25,843 bases of DNA from a virus. The number at the start of each line of letters is the position of its first letter. The stretch's first letter is position 1. Under the pieces are notes generated by a model, which was not told the DNA's origin, did not search any database, and saw only the letters and a list, made by a program, of their open reading frames with translations. The position numbers and the translations under genes are program-made. The DNA lies in IMG/VR virus record IMGVR_UViG_3300022602_000376, positions 1-25,843 of that record. One strand, written 5' to 3'. Positions 15,576-23,900 of this stretch are shown here, in pieces.

Positions 15576-16562
15576 ATGAGCCTTATAGACGCAGAACTGC
15601 GAGCCTTCTTACCTCCAAAGCAAAAGCACTCTCCAAACGGGTGGATTTCGTTTAATGCGGTGTGTTGTCAGCATAATGGAGAAAATCCCGATACACGTAA
15701 ACGGGGCGGCGTTCTTATGAATCCAGCAGGTGGATTTCAATACCATTGTTTCAATTGTGGATTCAAAGCAGGATGGAGTAAAGGTAAACTTTTATCTAAG
15801 AATACACGTAAACTTTTCAGCTGGCTTAACATTCCAGAAAGCAAAATCGCAGAACTTGCGATGGTTGCTCTGCGTGAACAAGAAGATATTCCTGTTGTAA
15901 AGAAAGTAATCAATTACGAATTAGAAGAGCGTAAACTTCCAGACGACTGCTTACCTTTTACTGAAGTAACTGACACTAGCGAAGATTTTATAAAGGTTGT
16001 AGAATATATTTTAGATAGAGGCATGAAGCTCGATTGGTACAACTGGATGTGGAGTTCTGCTCCAGGCTGGCGAGATCGTGTAATTGTACCTTTCTATTAT
16101 GAAGGAAAGATAGTAGGATACACAGGCAGAAAAATTAAAGATGGACGACCAAAATATCTAACTGATGGTCAAGGTACCTATGTCTTTAATATCGATAGGC
16201 AAACTCATGACAGAAATTTTGTATTAGTTGTCGAAGGACAATTTGATGCGATTGCTGTAGACGGAGTTGCTATCATGACTAACGAGCCCAACGAAGCTCA
16301 AGTTACACGTATCAATCAACTTCAAAGAGAAGTGATTGTTGTGCCTGACAGAGATAAACCCGGTGCTAAGTTAATCAAGGCCGCATTAGACAATAATTGG
16401 AATGTGAGTTTACCTGAGTGGGGTGATGACGTTAAGGATTGCGCAGAAGCAGTTCGTAAGTTCGGACGGATCTACACCTTACTCACAATCGCTAGGTATA
16501 AAGAAACGAATCGACTAAAAATAGAACTACTAAAGAAAAAACTGGAAAGATTAGATGTCTGA
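15576..16562 (+). CDS. 61: DNA primase (gp61-like, DnaG type)
   Basis: Synthesises RNA primers at the fork with gp41. It is 328 residues. The N-terminal zinc ribbon has C30/C31 and H33 in VCCQHNG, and C58 and C61 in HCFNCG. The TOPRIM domain shows E220 in VLVVEGQFDA and the D258/D260 pair in VVPDRDKPG. These are the family's metal-binding residues. It overlaps gp41 by 8 bases, so primase precedes helicase, the reverse of T4 order (41 then 61). The start is ATG 15576 without a strong SD. Confidence 0.95.
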   Translation: MSLIDAELRAFLPPKQKHSPNGWISFNAVCCQHNGENPDTRKRGGVLMNPAGGFQYHCFNCGFKAGWSKGKLLSKNTRKLFSWLNIPESKIAELAMVALREQEDIPVVKKVINYELEERKLPDDCLPFTEVTDTSEDFIKVVEYILDRGMKLDWYNWMWSSAPGWRDRVIVPFYYEGKIVGYTGRKIKDGRPKYLTDGQGTYVFNIDRQTHDRNFVLVVEGQFDAIAVDGVAIMTNEPNEAQVTRINQLQREVIVVPDRDKPGAKLIKAALDNNWNVSLPEWGDDVKDCAEAVRKFGRIYTLLTIARYKETNRLKIELLKKKLERLDV

Positions 16563-18012
16563 AAAAACAAATTACAATTACGAAGTACAAAAATTATATC
16601 TCGAGATGTTCTTGAGCGACGGTGAAACTTATATGAGATGTGCTAACATCTTTGATCCAGAAAGCTTTGATCGCAAGTTACAAGAGTCGGCAGAATTTAT
16701 TAAGACATACGTTGATGAATATAAAGTAATGCCCGAAGCAAAGATTCTCAACGCACAATGCGGAGTTTCGTTTGATCCAATACCATTGCCAAAAGAAAAC
16801 TATGATTGGCTAATGAATGAGTTTGAAAACTTTAGTAGACACAAGGCATTAGAAAGAGCAATTATTAAGAGCAGTGATTTGATTGAAGACGGTGATTATG
16901 GTCCAGTTGAGAACATGATTAAGCAGGCAATTCAAATTAGTCTTAACAAGGACATGGGCACTGATTATTTTGAAGACCCACGTGCTAGATTAGAAGGACT
17001 TAAGAATAGCAATGGACAAATTAGTACAGGATGGCCAAGCATTGATAAGAAATTGTATGGCGGTTTTAACCGAGGAGAACTTAATATATTTTGTGCTGGT
17101 TCTGGCGGTGGTAAGAGTTTGTTTTTGGCTAACCTCGGCGTTAACTGGGCACTGCAAGGATTAAATGTTTTATATCTAACATTTGAGTTGGCAGAAAATT
17201 TAGTGTCTATGCGTATTGACAGTATGATGACCGGAATCGGTACTCGTGACATTTTTAAGAACTTAGATGATGTTGAACTTAAGGTTAAGATGTTGAAAAA
17301 GAAATCAGGCAACATCCAAGTTAAGTACATGCCATCGGGTAAAAACTGTAACGACATTCGTGCGTATTTGAAAGAATATAGAATTAAGAAAGGTGTAGAT
17401 CCAGATGTTATTTTAATTGACTATTTGGATTTGATGATGCCGTTAAGTGTTAAAGTTAGCCCAAGCGATTTGTTTGTTAAGGACAAATATGTATCAGAAG
17501 AAATTCGTAACTTGGCTATGGAAACAAAATGTATTACTGTAACTGCTTCACAGTTGAATCGTTCAGCTGTTGAAGAAATTGAGTTTGATCATAGTCATAT
17601 TTCGGGCGGTTTGTCAAAGATTATGACGGCAGATAATGTGATCGGTATCTTTACAAGTCGTGCTATGAAAGAGCGGGGACGTTATCAAATTCAGTTTATG
17701 AAGACACGTTCTAGTAGCGGTGTAGGACAAAAAGTAGATTTAGAATTTGATGTAGATACTCTAAGAATTAACGATCTAGGTGAGGATTCTGAACCTAGTT
17801 TTAATCAGGGCGGTGGACAAAAACCAGAAGTTACCCAAATGATTAACTCATTTAAGAAAACAAGTACAGTTACTACAACTGTCGATGAAGATGGAGTTAT
17901 TAGTAGACCTGCGGATCCTGCAGAAGGAATTCCAATTGCCAAGGTTAAAGGTGTTGCGGGATCTGCTAGAATTCGAGATTTGTTAGCAGGAATGAATAGC
18001 GAAAAAGACTAA
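16555..18012 (+). CDS. 41: Replicative helicase (gp41-like, DnaB family)
   Basis: Hexameric 5'-3' helicase that moves on the lagging strand and activates the primase. It is 485 residues. The N-terminal helical domain (about 1-130) is followed by a RecA-like motor: Walker A AGSGGGKS (181-188), the TFELAE motif (209-214), Walker B PDVILIDYLDLM (283-294), then TVTASQLNRS (sensor) and SGGLSKIMTADNVIGI with the basic finger region. The C-terminal 60 residues are low-complexity and probably flexible. It starts inside the primase stop region (ATGTCTGA). A convergent gene starts its 3' end 25 bases downstream; no clear terminator is seen between. Confidence 0.95.
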   Translation: MSEKTNYNYEVQKLYLEMFLSDGETYMRCANIFDPESFDRKLQESAEFIKTYVDEYKVMPEAKILNAQCGVSFDPIPLPKENYDWLMNEFENFSRHKALERAIIKSSDLIEDGDYGPVENMIKQAIQISLNKDMGTDYFEDPRARLEGLKNSNGQISTGWPSIDKKLYGGFNRGELNIFCAGSGGGKSLFLANLGVNWALQGLNVLYLTFELAENLVSMRIDSMMTGIGTRDIFKNLDDVELKVKMLKKKSGNIQVKYMPSGKNCNDIRAYLKEYRIKKGVDPDVILIDYLDLMMPLSVKVSPSDLFVKDKYVSEEIRNLAMETKCITVTASQLNRSAVEEIEFDHSHISGGLSKIMTADNVIGIFTSRAMKERGRYQIQFMKTRSSSGVGQKVDLEFDVDTLRINDLGEDSEPSFNQGGGQKPEVTQMINSFKKTSTVTTTVDEDGVISRPADPAEGIPIAKVKGVAGSARIRDLLAGMNSEKD

Positions 18013-18036
18013 GGGTAGGTCTAAGTACTATCTAAT

Positions 18037-18600
18037 TTAGAACCAGGTCGAAATGACCGAATTTGCTACAATATCGATTGATTTTCGCCACTGATCTTCC
18101 CCGTTTTGATTAAAAACCGACTCGATATTGGCCGGTGCGTCGAGCCATCTATGTTCTAGTTTCCATGGGGGTAAGCCCTTATATTCGCCATCTAGTTGAT
18201 GTGCTCCCCATGCGCAAAATCCTGCTACAATTCGATATAATTCTGGGCCTTGCCCGCCTGCTATTGCGGCTAATACAGATATATCGCTTGTAATTCCCAT
18301 ATCTGGAGTAACTGCTACGGTACTGGCGCTTTTCCAATCTAGTGTATGAATAACATGAACTCTATGGGGTTCTACAGGGCCGCCCTTATAAATGGGGTTA
18401 GTATCGTGCGGATACTCAATACCCGACGATGACATAACATCGCTAACAGTAATGTGATCGTGCGGTTTGTTGACCATTAATCCCCAACTTCCTTCGTTTG
18501 TATGTTTCGCAATAACAATAACTGAGTTAGAAAAAAATGAGTCAATACATTTTGGCTGGGAGCATAATATGTGTCCCGTTAAATTCAATGAACCTTGCAT
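18037..18600 (-). CDS. YqgE/AlgH-family protein (UPF0301)
   Basis: 187 residues, the usual length. It follows the bacterial YqgE/AlgH pattern throughout: LTGHILCSQP at the start, SVIVIAKHTNEGSWGLMVNKP (about 25-45), YKGGPVEPHRVHVIHT (about 71-86), then SDISVLAAIAGGQGPE, RIVAGFCAWGAHQLDGE and a final DAPAN...F....EDQWR block. The family's biochemical role is unsettled; AlgH was first linked to alginate regulation in Pseudomonas. In a phage it may be a host-derived gene acting on host regulation. It stands alone on the - strand, convergent to gp41 and divergent from the nucleotidyltransferase. No SD is seen; an ATTAAATA box precedes the ATG by five bases. Confidence 0.92.
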   Translation of the reverse strand: MQGSLNLTGHILCSQPKCIDSFFSNSVIVIAKHTNEGSWGLMVNKPHDHITVSDVMSSSGIEYPHDTNPIYKGGPVEPHRVHVIHTLDWKSASTVAVTPDMGITSDISVLAAIAGGQGPELYRIVAGFCAWGAHQLDGEYKGLPPWKLEHRWLDAPANIESVFNQNGEDQWRKSIDIVANSVISTWF

Positions 18601-18605
18601 GATGA

Positions 18606-18613
18606 TATTTAAT
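18606..18613 (-). promoter_or_regulatory. Late-promoter-like box ATTAAATA (- strand)
   Basis: Read on the - strand, ATTAAATA lies five bases before the ATG at 18600. It has the TAAATA core of the late consensus and the spacing seen at 3577 on the + strand. It sits back to back with the + strand box at 18616. Confidence 0.4.
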
Positions 18614-18615
18614 CC

Positions 18616-18623
18616 AATAAATA
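18616..18623 (+). promoter_or_regulatory. T4-type late promoter box AATAAATA
   Basis: AATAAATA followed by CTCTTT and the ATG at 18630 reproduces the box-N6-ATG arrangement of 1581 and 14698. The whole divergent intergenic region is 29 bases and holds one box per strand. No SD is present. Confidence 0.6.
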
Positions 18624-18629
18624 CTCTTT

Positions 18630-19319
18630 ATGCGAATGTTTGATTTTACTCCACCTATAGAATTACATAAAGATCTTAATCCTGTGCTATGGCAGGACAA
18701 CGGGCAAATCCGCGAAGAGGTTAGACTAGCTCTATTAAAAATATCTACGGTCTATTATAAATTTCTAGGCACCGATGCTACCTTAGTCGATGTTGTTGTT
18801 AGTGGAAGCCAAACAAATTATAATTACACAGATAAAAGTGATTTAGATCTACATTTAATAATTCCTTATCACGATGTACAATGCGACATGGATATAGATG
18901 AATATTTTGATACCAAAAGAAAATTGTGGAAGGAACAACACAATATTACTGTGTATGGGATACCTGTTGAACTCTACGCAGAAGACCTAGATAAACCCGC
19001 TGTAAGTAGTTCGTATTCTCTAGTGGAAAACAAATGGGTTAACCCTCCCCAACAGCCCGTTTTAGATTATGATGTTGACGCAGTTAAAAAAGAAACTGAG
19101 CACTGGAGCAAAATTATCGACGGAGCTATTAAGAGTAAAAATTTGGATATGCTAACCCATGTCAAAGACATGATTGCCCGTCATCGTAAAGAAGGATTAG
19201 CCAAAGAAGGCGAAATGGGGGTGGCTAATTTAACTTTCAAAAGCCTGCGCAACTCAAATAAAATTCGACACCTATTGGCCGCAATTAGACATTTGGGCGA
19301 TAAAGAATTAAGTTTGTAA
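18630..19319 (+). CDS. Pol-beta-type nucleotidyltransferase
   Basis: 229 residues. The nucleotidyltransferase signature is clear: VVVSGSQTNYNYTDKSDLDLHLII, with G59-S60 and the metal-binding pair D71/D73. A third carboxylate may be E114 in GIPVELYAED. The C-terminal part (about 140-229) is helical and basic (DMIARHRKEGLAKEG, KSLRNSNKIRHLL). Members of this fold add nucleotides to RNA, proteins or small molecules, and the substrate cannot be deduced. A second ATG lies two codons in. The late promoter box is immediately upstream, and a weak stem-loop with a T-run overlaps the stop. Confidence 0.85.
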   Translation: MRMFDFTPPIELHKDLNPVLWQDNGQIREEVRLALLKISTVYYKFLGTDATLVDVVVSGSQTNYNYTDKSDLDLHLIIPYHDVQCDMDIDEYFDTKRKLWKEQHNITVYGIPVELYAEDLDKPAVSSSYSLVENKWVNPPQQPVLDYDVDAVKKETEHWSKIIDGAIKSKNLDMLTHVKDMIARHRKEGLAKEGEMGVANLTFKSLRNSNKIRHLLAAIRHLGDKELSL

Positions 19320-19326
19320 ACTTTTT
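19310..19326 (+). terminator. Weak possible terminator after the nucleotidyltransferase
   Basis: AAGTT-TGTA-AACTT followed by TTT. The stem is only about five A/T-rich base pairs and overlaps the stop codon. It is followed by a separate promoter-like TATAAT at 19345, which fits a transcription-unit boundary. Confidence 0.3.
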
Positions 19327-19344
19327 CCCTACCTAGGACGTTAA

Positions 19345-19369
19345 TATAATATAGACTACTCTAAAGGAG
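19345..19369 (+). promoter_or_regulatory. Possible -10 box plus strong ribosome binding site
   Basis: TATAAT at 19345-19350 is a consensus -10 hexamer, but no good -35 is seen about 17 bases upstream (TTTTTC). AAGGAG at 19364-19369 lies six bases before ATG 19376 and is one of the strongest SDs in the window. A second SD-like GAGG (19384-19387) serves the ATG at 19395. Confidence 0.45.
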
Positions 19370-19375
19370 AGTGTT

Positions 19376-19573
19376 ATGTTAATGAGGGTTACAAATGAAA
19401 AAAATTTTGATTTTGATCGCTATCGCTTTGATGATAAAGATTCAAAATGGGATGGCCAGTACACTTACTCCTGCCGTTGCCCAGACGCATCATGTGATGA
19501 AAAAAGGTCAGGTCCGTGGAAAGCCAAAACTAAAACTGAAATCAACCCTAGCAATACTTCCTCCAAGTCCTGA
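19376..19573 (+). CDS. Overlapping ORF, likely the true N-terminal half of a frameshifted gene
   Basis: 65 residues: MLMRVTNEKNFDFDRYRF and onward, including a CRCPDASC cluster. It has the better SD (AAGGAG) and a residue mix (Asp, Tyr, Lys, Trp) that looks like a real soluble phage protein. It overlaps the 19395 ORF in another frame almost to its end. I infer that this reading frame supplies the N-terminus and the 19395 frame supplies the C-terminus, joined by a +1 shift or separated by a sequencing or real indel. Candidate sites are the A6 run at 19500-19505 and the terminal TCC-TGA-A (about 19568-19574). Confidence 0.5.
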   Translation: MLMRVTNEKNFDFDRYRFDDKDSKWDGQYTYSCRCPDASCDEKRSGPWKAKTKTEINPSNTSSKS

Positions 19574-19733
19574 AGAAATTATAGTCGACGATGACCTAGT
19601 TCTTGGACGTAATCGTAACAGGATCGAGTTAGTACACAAGAAGGAAGAAGAATTAAGCGATCATGTAAAAATTAGATTACTTGTTGCTAGAATGAAAGCT
19701 CTAAAAAAATATCAAGAAGTTTGGCAAACCTAA
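19395..19733 (+). CDS. Hypothetical protein; C-terminal half clearly coding, N-terminus doubtful
   Basis: 112 residues as read from ATG 19395 (GAGG, 7-base spacing). The C-terminal half (PPSPEEIIVDDDLVLGRNRNRIELVHKK and on to the end) is charged and helical, with the LSDHVKIRLLVARMKALKKYQEVW segment typical of phage proteins. The first 30 residues look like a signal peptide (KKILILIAIALMI, cleavage possible after AVA), but that hydrophobicity may only be a shadow of Phe-Asp codons in the overlapping frame. If the signal peptide is real, this is an exported protein. If not, the gene starts at 19376 and is frameshifted. Confidence 0.6.
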   Translation: MKKILILIAIALMIKIQNGMASTLTPAVAQTHHVMKKGQVRGKPKLKLKSTLAILPPSPEEIIVDDDLVLGRNRNRIELVHKKEEELSDHVKIRLLVARMKALKKYQEVWQT

Positions 19734-19758
19734 TTCACATTTGTTCCTTATTGTATGT

Positions 19759-19764
19759 TATAAT
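19759..19764 (+). promoter_or_regulatory. Possible -10 box TATAAT directly before the deoxyribonucleotidase gene
   Basis: TATAAT ends five bases before ATG 19770. A plausible -35 is TTCACA (about 19734-19739), with a long spacer of about 19. If used, the transcript would begin at or very near the ATG, and no SD is present. This is only a short-motif match. Confidence 0.35.
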
Positions 19765-19769
19765 AAGTT

Positions 19770-20306
19770 ATGACAAAACACACAATACACTTAGATATGG
19801 ACGGGGTAGTAGCAGATTGGGATCAAGCCGCATCTAACTACCTACACACTAATTTTCCCCTCGATGCCGCTGGTCAGAAAGAAGACCGTTGGCCACCTCA
19901 CTTGTGGGAACAACTTCGCGAAGCACCTCACTTTTATCGCTATCTTCCAAAGATGAAACGTGCCGACGACCTAGTTAATCTAGCACGTAGATTCCGCGAT
20001 GAGCTACATTGGAATCTTGTAATGCTTACAGCTATTCCAAGACACAATGATGTGTTTGAAGTTTTTGACGATAAGTTCCGCTGGATGCTAGATCACTATC
20101 CAGATATTCCAGTTCACTTCGGTCCTTACTCACATGACAAACAAGATCATTGTAAAGTCAAAGGTGACATCCTAGTAGATGATCGTTTGGATAACTGTGA
20201 GCAATGGGAATATAAGGGCGGTACCGCTGTACGTGTCTTGCGCAAGGACTACGATAAGTGCATTGAAGACTTACAAGAAATCTTCGAAGCTTTTAAGTTG
20301 GTGTAG
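19770..20306 (+). CDS. 5'(3')-deoxyribonucleotidase-like HAD phosphatase
   Basis: Dephosphorylates nucleotides; in a phage it would adjust dNTP pools during host DNA recycling. It is 178 residues. HAD motif I is LDMDGVVADW with nucleophile D9 and acid/base D11. Motif II is LTAIP with T86. Motif III/IV is CKVKGDILVDDRLDNCEQW, with a lysine (K128 or K130) and D136/D137. This matches the NT5C family closely in length and motifs. Its 3' end overlaps the convergent - strand gene by 14 bases. Confidence 0.92.
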   Translation: MTKHTIHLDMDGVVADWDQAASNYLHTNFPLDAAGQKEDRWPPHLWEQLREAPHFYRYLPKMKRADDLVNLARRFRDELHWNLVMLTAIPRHNDVFEVFDDKFRWMLDHYPDIPVHFGPYSHDKQDHCKVKGDILVDDRLDNCEQWEYKGGTAVRVLRKDYDKCIEDLQEIFEAFKLV

Positions 20307-20976
20307 AAGGAGTTGTCGGTGGTGGCGGAGCCCCAGCAACCGCACCTGAACTAGATTTAGCAACATTTCCAGCGGAGCCCCGCATCATATTTTTACCTAG
20401 ATCTGTTGCTACATCTTTGCCCACATCTCCAAACCAGTGTCCTACATTTTGAACTAGCGGTTGTTCACTAGCCCAGTCTAAAATTGAAGCTAGAGCAAAA
20501 CTAGCTACTCCTGCGATTGCTCCGTGTTGAGCCGCGACATGCGGAGTCATACCCATAAGCTGTCCATCTACCATTCCTAAGAATCCAACCACGGCAGCAC
20601 CGGCAGCCGCCCCAGTGGCCATAGTTGCAGCAACCCCGAGAGCCCCTAGTATTGCGGCATGTAGTATAGGATGTTTTTCGCCCCATTCTTTATATTTTTC
20701 TATATAATGATTAATTTTAGCAATTTGATCAGGAGTGAATTCTTTTTGTTCTATTTTACGTTCGAGTTCAAGAACTTTTTCATCAAATTTTTGAACAGCA
20801 CCTTTAGGTAATTTATTAAGATTGGCGGCTGTTGCCTTTGCGGACTGCTGTATCTGCTGTTTGGCCTGAGGATTAACACCTTCTACTAGTACATCTGGAT
20901 TATCTATGTTTTCAAAAATACGAGTAACTTGTTCCGGTGTTAAAACTGTACTATAGGCAAATTCTTTATATCTCAT
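20293..20976 (-). CDS. Ala/Gly-rich protein with hydrophobic core, downstream of the fibre gene
   Basis: 227 residues. The N-terminus ([24 protein letters not shown]) is followed by a long charged helix (about 45-100). A hydrophobic Ala/Gly-rich region (about 103-170; [26 protein letters not shown], later [16 protein letters not shown]) could form two or three membrane segments. The Pro/Thr-rich tail reads [10 protein letters not shown]. The start overlaps the fibre stop (ATGA), so it is co-translated with the fibre. It might be a membrane-active or lysis protein, a fibre accessory, or an injected virion protein; nothing in the sequence decides between these. Confidence 0.78.
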   Translation of the reverse strand: MRYKEFAYSTVLTPEQVTRIFENIDNPDVLVEGVNPQAKQQIQQSAKATAANLNKLPKGAVQKFDEKVLELERKIEQKEFTPDQIAKINHYIEKYKEWGEKHPILHAAILGALGVAATMATGAAAGAAVVGFLGMVDGQLMGMTPHVAAQHGAIAGVASFALASILDWASEQPLVQNVGHWFGDVGKDVATDLGKNMMRGSAGNVAKSSSGAVAGAPPPPTTPSTPT

Positions 20977-23900
20977 GATAGTTTATCCTCAAGTGCAGCA
21001 ATACGTGCTTCTTGTGCTTCTATCTTAGCATTTAGATCTTTAATAGCATTGATCAATGGAACTGTTAATTTAGCATAGTCTAAACTTAGTGTTCCATCTG
21101 TGTTTACACCAACAACATGAGGAATGTATTGCTGTACTTGTTGAGCAATTAAACCAATCTCTTCTTGACTACCACGAATTGAAGTATCAATCCAGTTGTA
21201 TGTAACTGGTTGTAATTCTAATATTGATAACAATCCAGAATCTGTATTAGCAATATTTGTCTTAAGTGTTTCGTCAGATGCTGAGTTAGAAAGTGTACCA
21301 GCTGGTCCTGAATAAACAGCTCTATTACCTGTACCGGCTAATGTGAATACTGTAATGTTACCAAGAACACCAATACCACCTTGTACAGTTAACGCACCAG
21401 AAGTAGCAGTAGCCGCAGAACTTGCTGTACTTGTAACCTGCATTTCGTTAGTTACTTGTAGAATACCAAATGTAGATGTAGAGGAAGAGCCACCGACTGC
21501 TGTTATACCACCGGCTACATATAATGCTCCACCGATACCAACACCGCCAACAACTTGTAAGGCACCTGATTGTGTACTAAAACTTGCTGTAGTACTTCCA
21601 ATAACAAATGTTCCTGTATATCCTGTAGGATCTAAACTAATCGCACCTGCTCTAGTACTACCGCTATTAGCTACAATTAAACCGCTGCCTGGTAATACGA
21701 TAACAGAACCAGTTGTAACAGTAGAAGCAATCATAAATGGACCAGTAGCACCAGTAGCACCACTTGGACCTTGTACTGTTGAATCAGCACCTGTTGATCC
21801 TGTAATACCAGTAGCACCAGCAGGACCAGTTGCTCCTTGAACGCCAGTTGCTCCAGTTGCTCCAGCACCTGTGGCGCCCGGTAAACCAACGCCAGTTGCG
21901 CCATTTAAACCTGCGTTACCTGTAGGACCAGCTGGGCCTGTAGCTCCCGTAGGACCCGTAGCACCAGTTGCTCCTGCGTAACCTGTAAGACCTGTGGCCC
22001 CAGTTAAACCTGTAGCGCCAGTGCCTCCAATACCTGTAGCACCAGTAGATCCGCCTGGACCTATAGGGCCTGTTGATCCAGTAGCACCTAATGGTCCTGT
22101 CGATCCAGTAGCACCCGCACCTGTTGCTCCTTGACTACCTGTTGCACCAGTTGCCCCAACTGGGCCAGTAGATCCAGTTGCGCCGGTTGAACCTGCTCCT
22201 GTAGCACCAGCAGGACCAGTTGCGCCAGTTGCTCCATTAATACCGCTAGAACCTGTAGGACCAGTTGCTCCTGTTGCGCCAGCACCTGTAGCACCAGCAG
22301 GACCAGTGGCTCCCGTAGCACCTGTTGTTCCAATACCTGTAGCACCAGCACCTGTAGCACCAGCTGGTCCAATTGGACCTGTGGCTCCTTGAGCACCTGT
22401 AGCTCCTTGTACACCTGTAGCACCAGCACCTGTAGCACCGCGTAAGCCTGTTGCGCCAGTAGAACCTACGTTACCTGTAAATCCTGTTGGTCCAGTAGCA
22501 CCTTGTACACCAGTAGCACCACTTGGTCCAGTAGCACCATCTGCGCCTGTGGCACCTGTGCCTCCAATGGCCCCCGTAGCACCTGCACCAGTAGCACCCT
22601 GTGGTCCAGTTGCTCCTTGAATACCAGTTGCTCCAGTTGCTCCAGTAGCACCTTGTCCTGTAGCTCCCGCAGGGCCTGTAGAACCTTGACTACCAGTTGC
22701 GCCAGTAGCGCCTGGAGGGCCGCCTGGAGTACCAGGAGTTCCTGTGGCACCAGTTGGGCCTGTAGCACCAGTAGTTCCCGCAGGGCCTGTGGCGCCAGTA
22801 GCACCTGTTGTACCCAATGTTCCGTTTACACCAGTAGCACCAATTGGGCCAGTTGAACCCGTAGCACCAATATTACCAGCAGATCCCTGACTACCAGTTG
22901 CTCCTTGTGGTCCTACGGGACCGTTTGGACCGGTAGCACCTTGTACACCAGTAGCACCTGTTGCTCCGACACCTGTTGCTCCTATAGGTCCTTGTGGTCC
23001 AGGAATAGCAGGACCAGTTGCTCCAGTAGCACCAACTGCCACGTCAAACGCAGGAATACTGATTTCACCCGTAGATGTATTAAATGTAATACCATTACCA
23101 ACAATAACACCGCCCGGTGTACTGTTAGTAGCAATACCTAAATAGGCTGTAGATTGCTGTAAGCCGTCTTGGAACGTTAATGGGCTGTCAACAAAGATCT
23201 GGCCAGTTTGGCTGTACATGTGTAGGTTAGTTCCGCTACTGATAAAGCCCGCAGTATCCACACCTAATAAGGCGCGACCTGTACCTGCGTTGTAAACATA
23301 TACGTCACCGCTGCCTAGACTTTCAAATACGATTGTTTCATTTGGCTGACCGGACATGACATTTCCGTTGGCCATAAAGTCGCCCATGTTATTGCTGGAA
23401 ACTGATAGGATAGTAGTTGTATTAACACTAACAACACCTGTACCAGTATTAACTTCTAGACCAAAGCCAATGGCCATTAACCCTGGTAGCGGATTTAGAG
23501 AAGAGTTCCATTCTCCCCCGCCTGCTAGTGGTACGTGCTGTAGGTCACCAAAGTTGCTGGTACCGCCGCCACCGCCGCCGCCGGAACCTGTGGCATTTAA
23601 TTCTTGTATTTCGTATGTGCCATCACCAAAACTAACAACTTCAAAACCAATAGTACCCGTAGTACTAAAGGTCATCTTGTTGGTGCCCGTAGTATTTGGT
23701 AATCGTGACCAGTTGAGAATATACTGCTGATCTACCCATTCAACTGTGTTTTCTGTTGAAGCGATATCAAAGTAAGCACGAATTGAAGTAAAACGATTGT
23801 TAGACTCCCAATCTAGCGTATCTGTAAATCCTACCAGTTTGGCTAAAACTGTACCAGTACCTTGTGGATAAAATGCTGACGGTGCCACACGGTAAACACG

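Noticed and set aside
21738-23033. CRISPR-like array because of regular short repeats
   Set aside because: The repeats are degenerate 9-base codon repeats within one continuous open frame; there are no unique spacers.
21343-23141. Long open frames on both strands across the collagen tract
   Set aside because: They are shadows of the G-A-T repeat: low-complexity Cys/Ser/Thr, Leu/Gln/Val or Pro/Ala/Val strings with no start signals.
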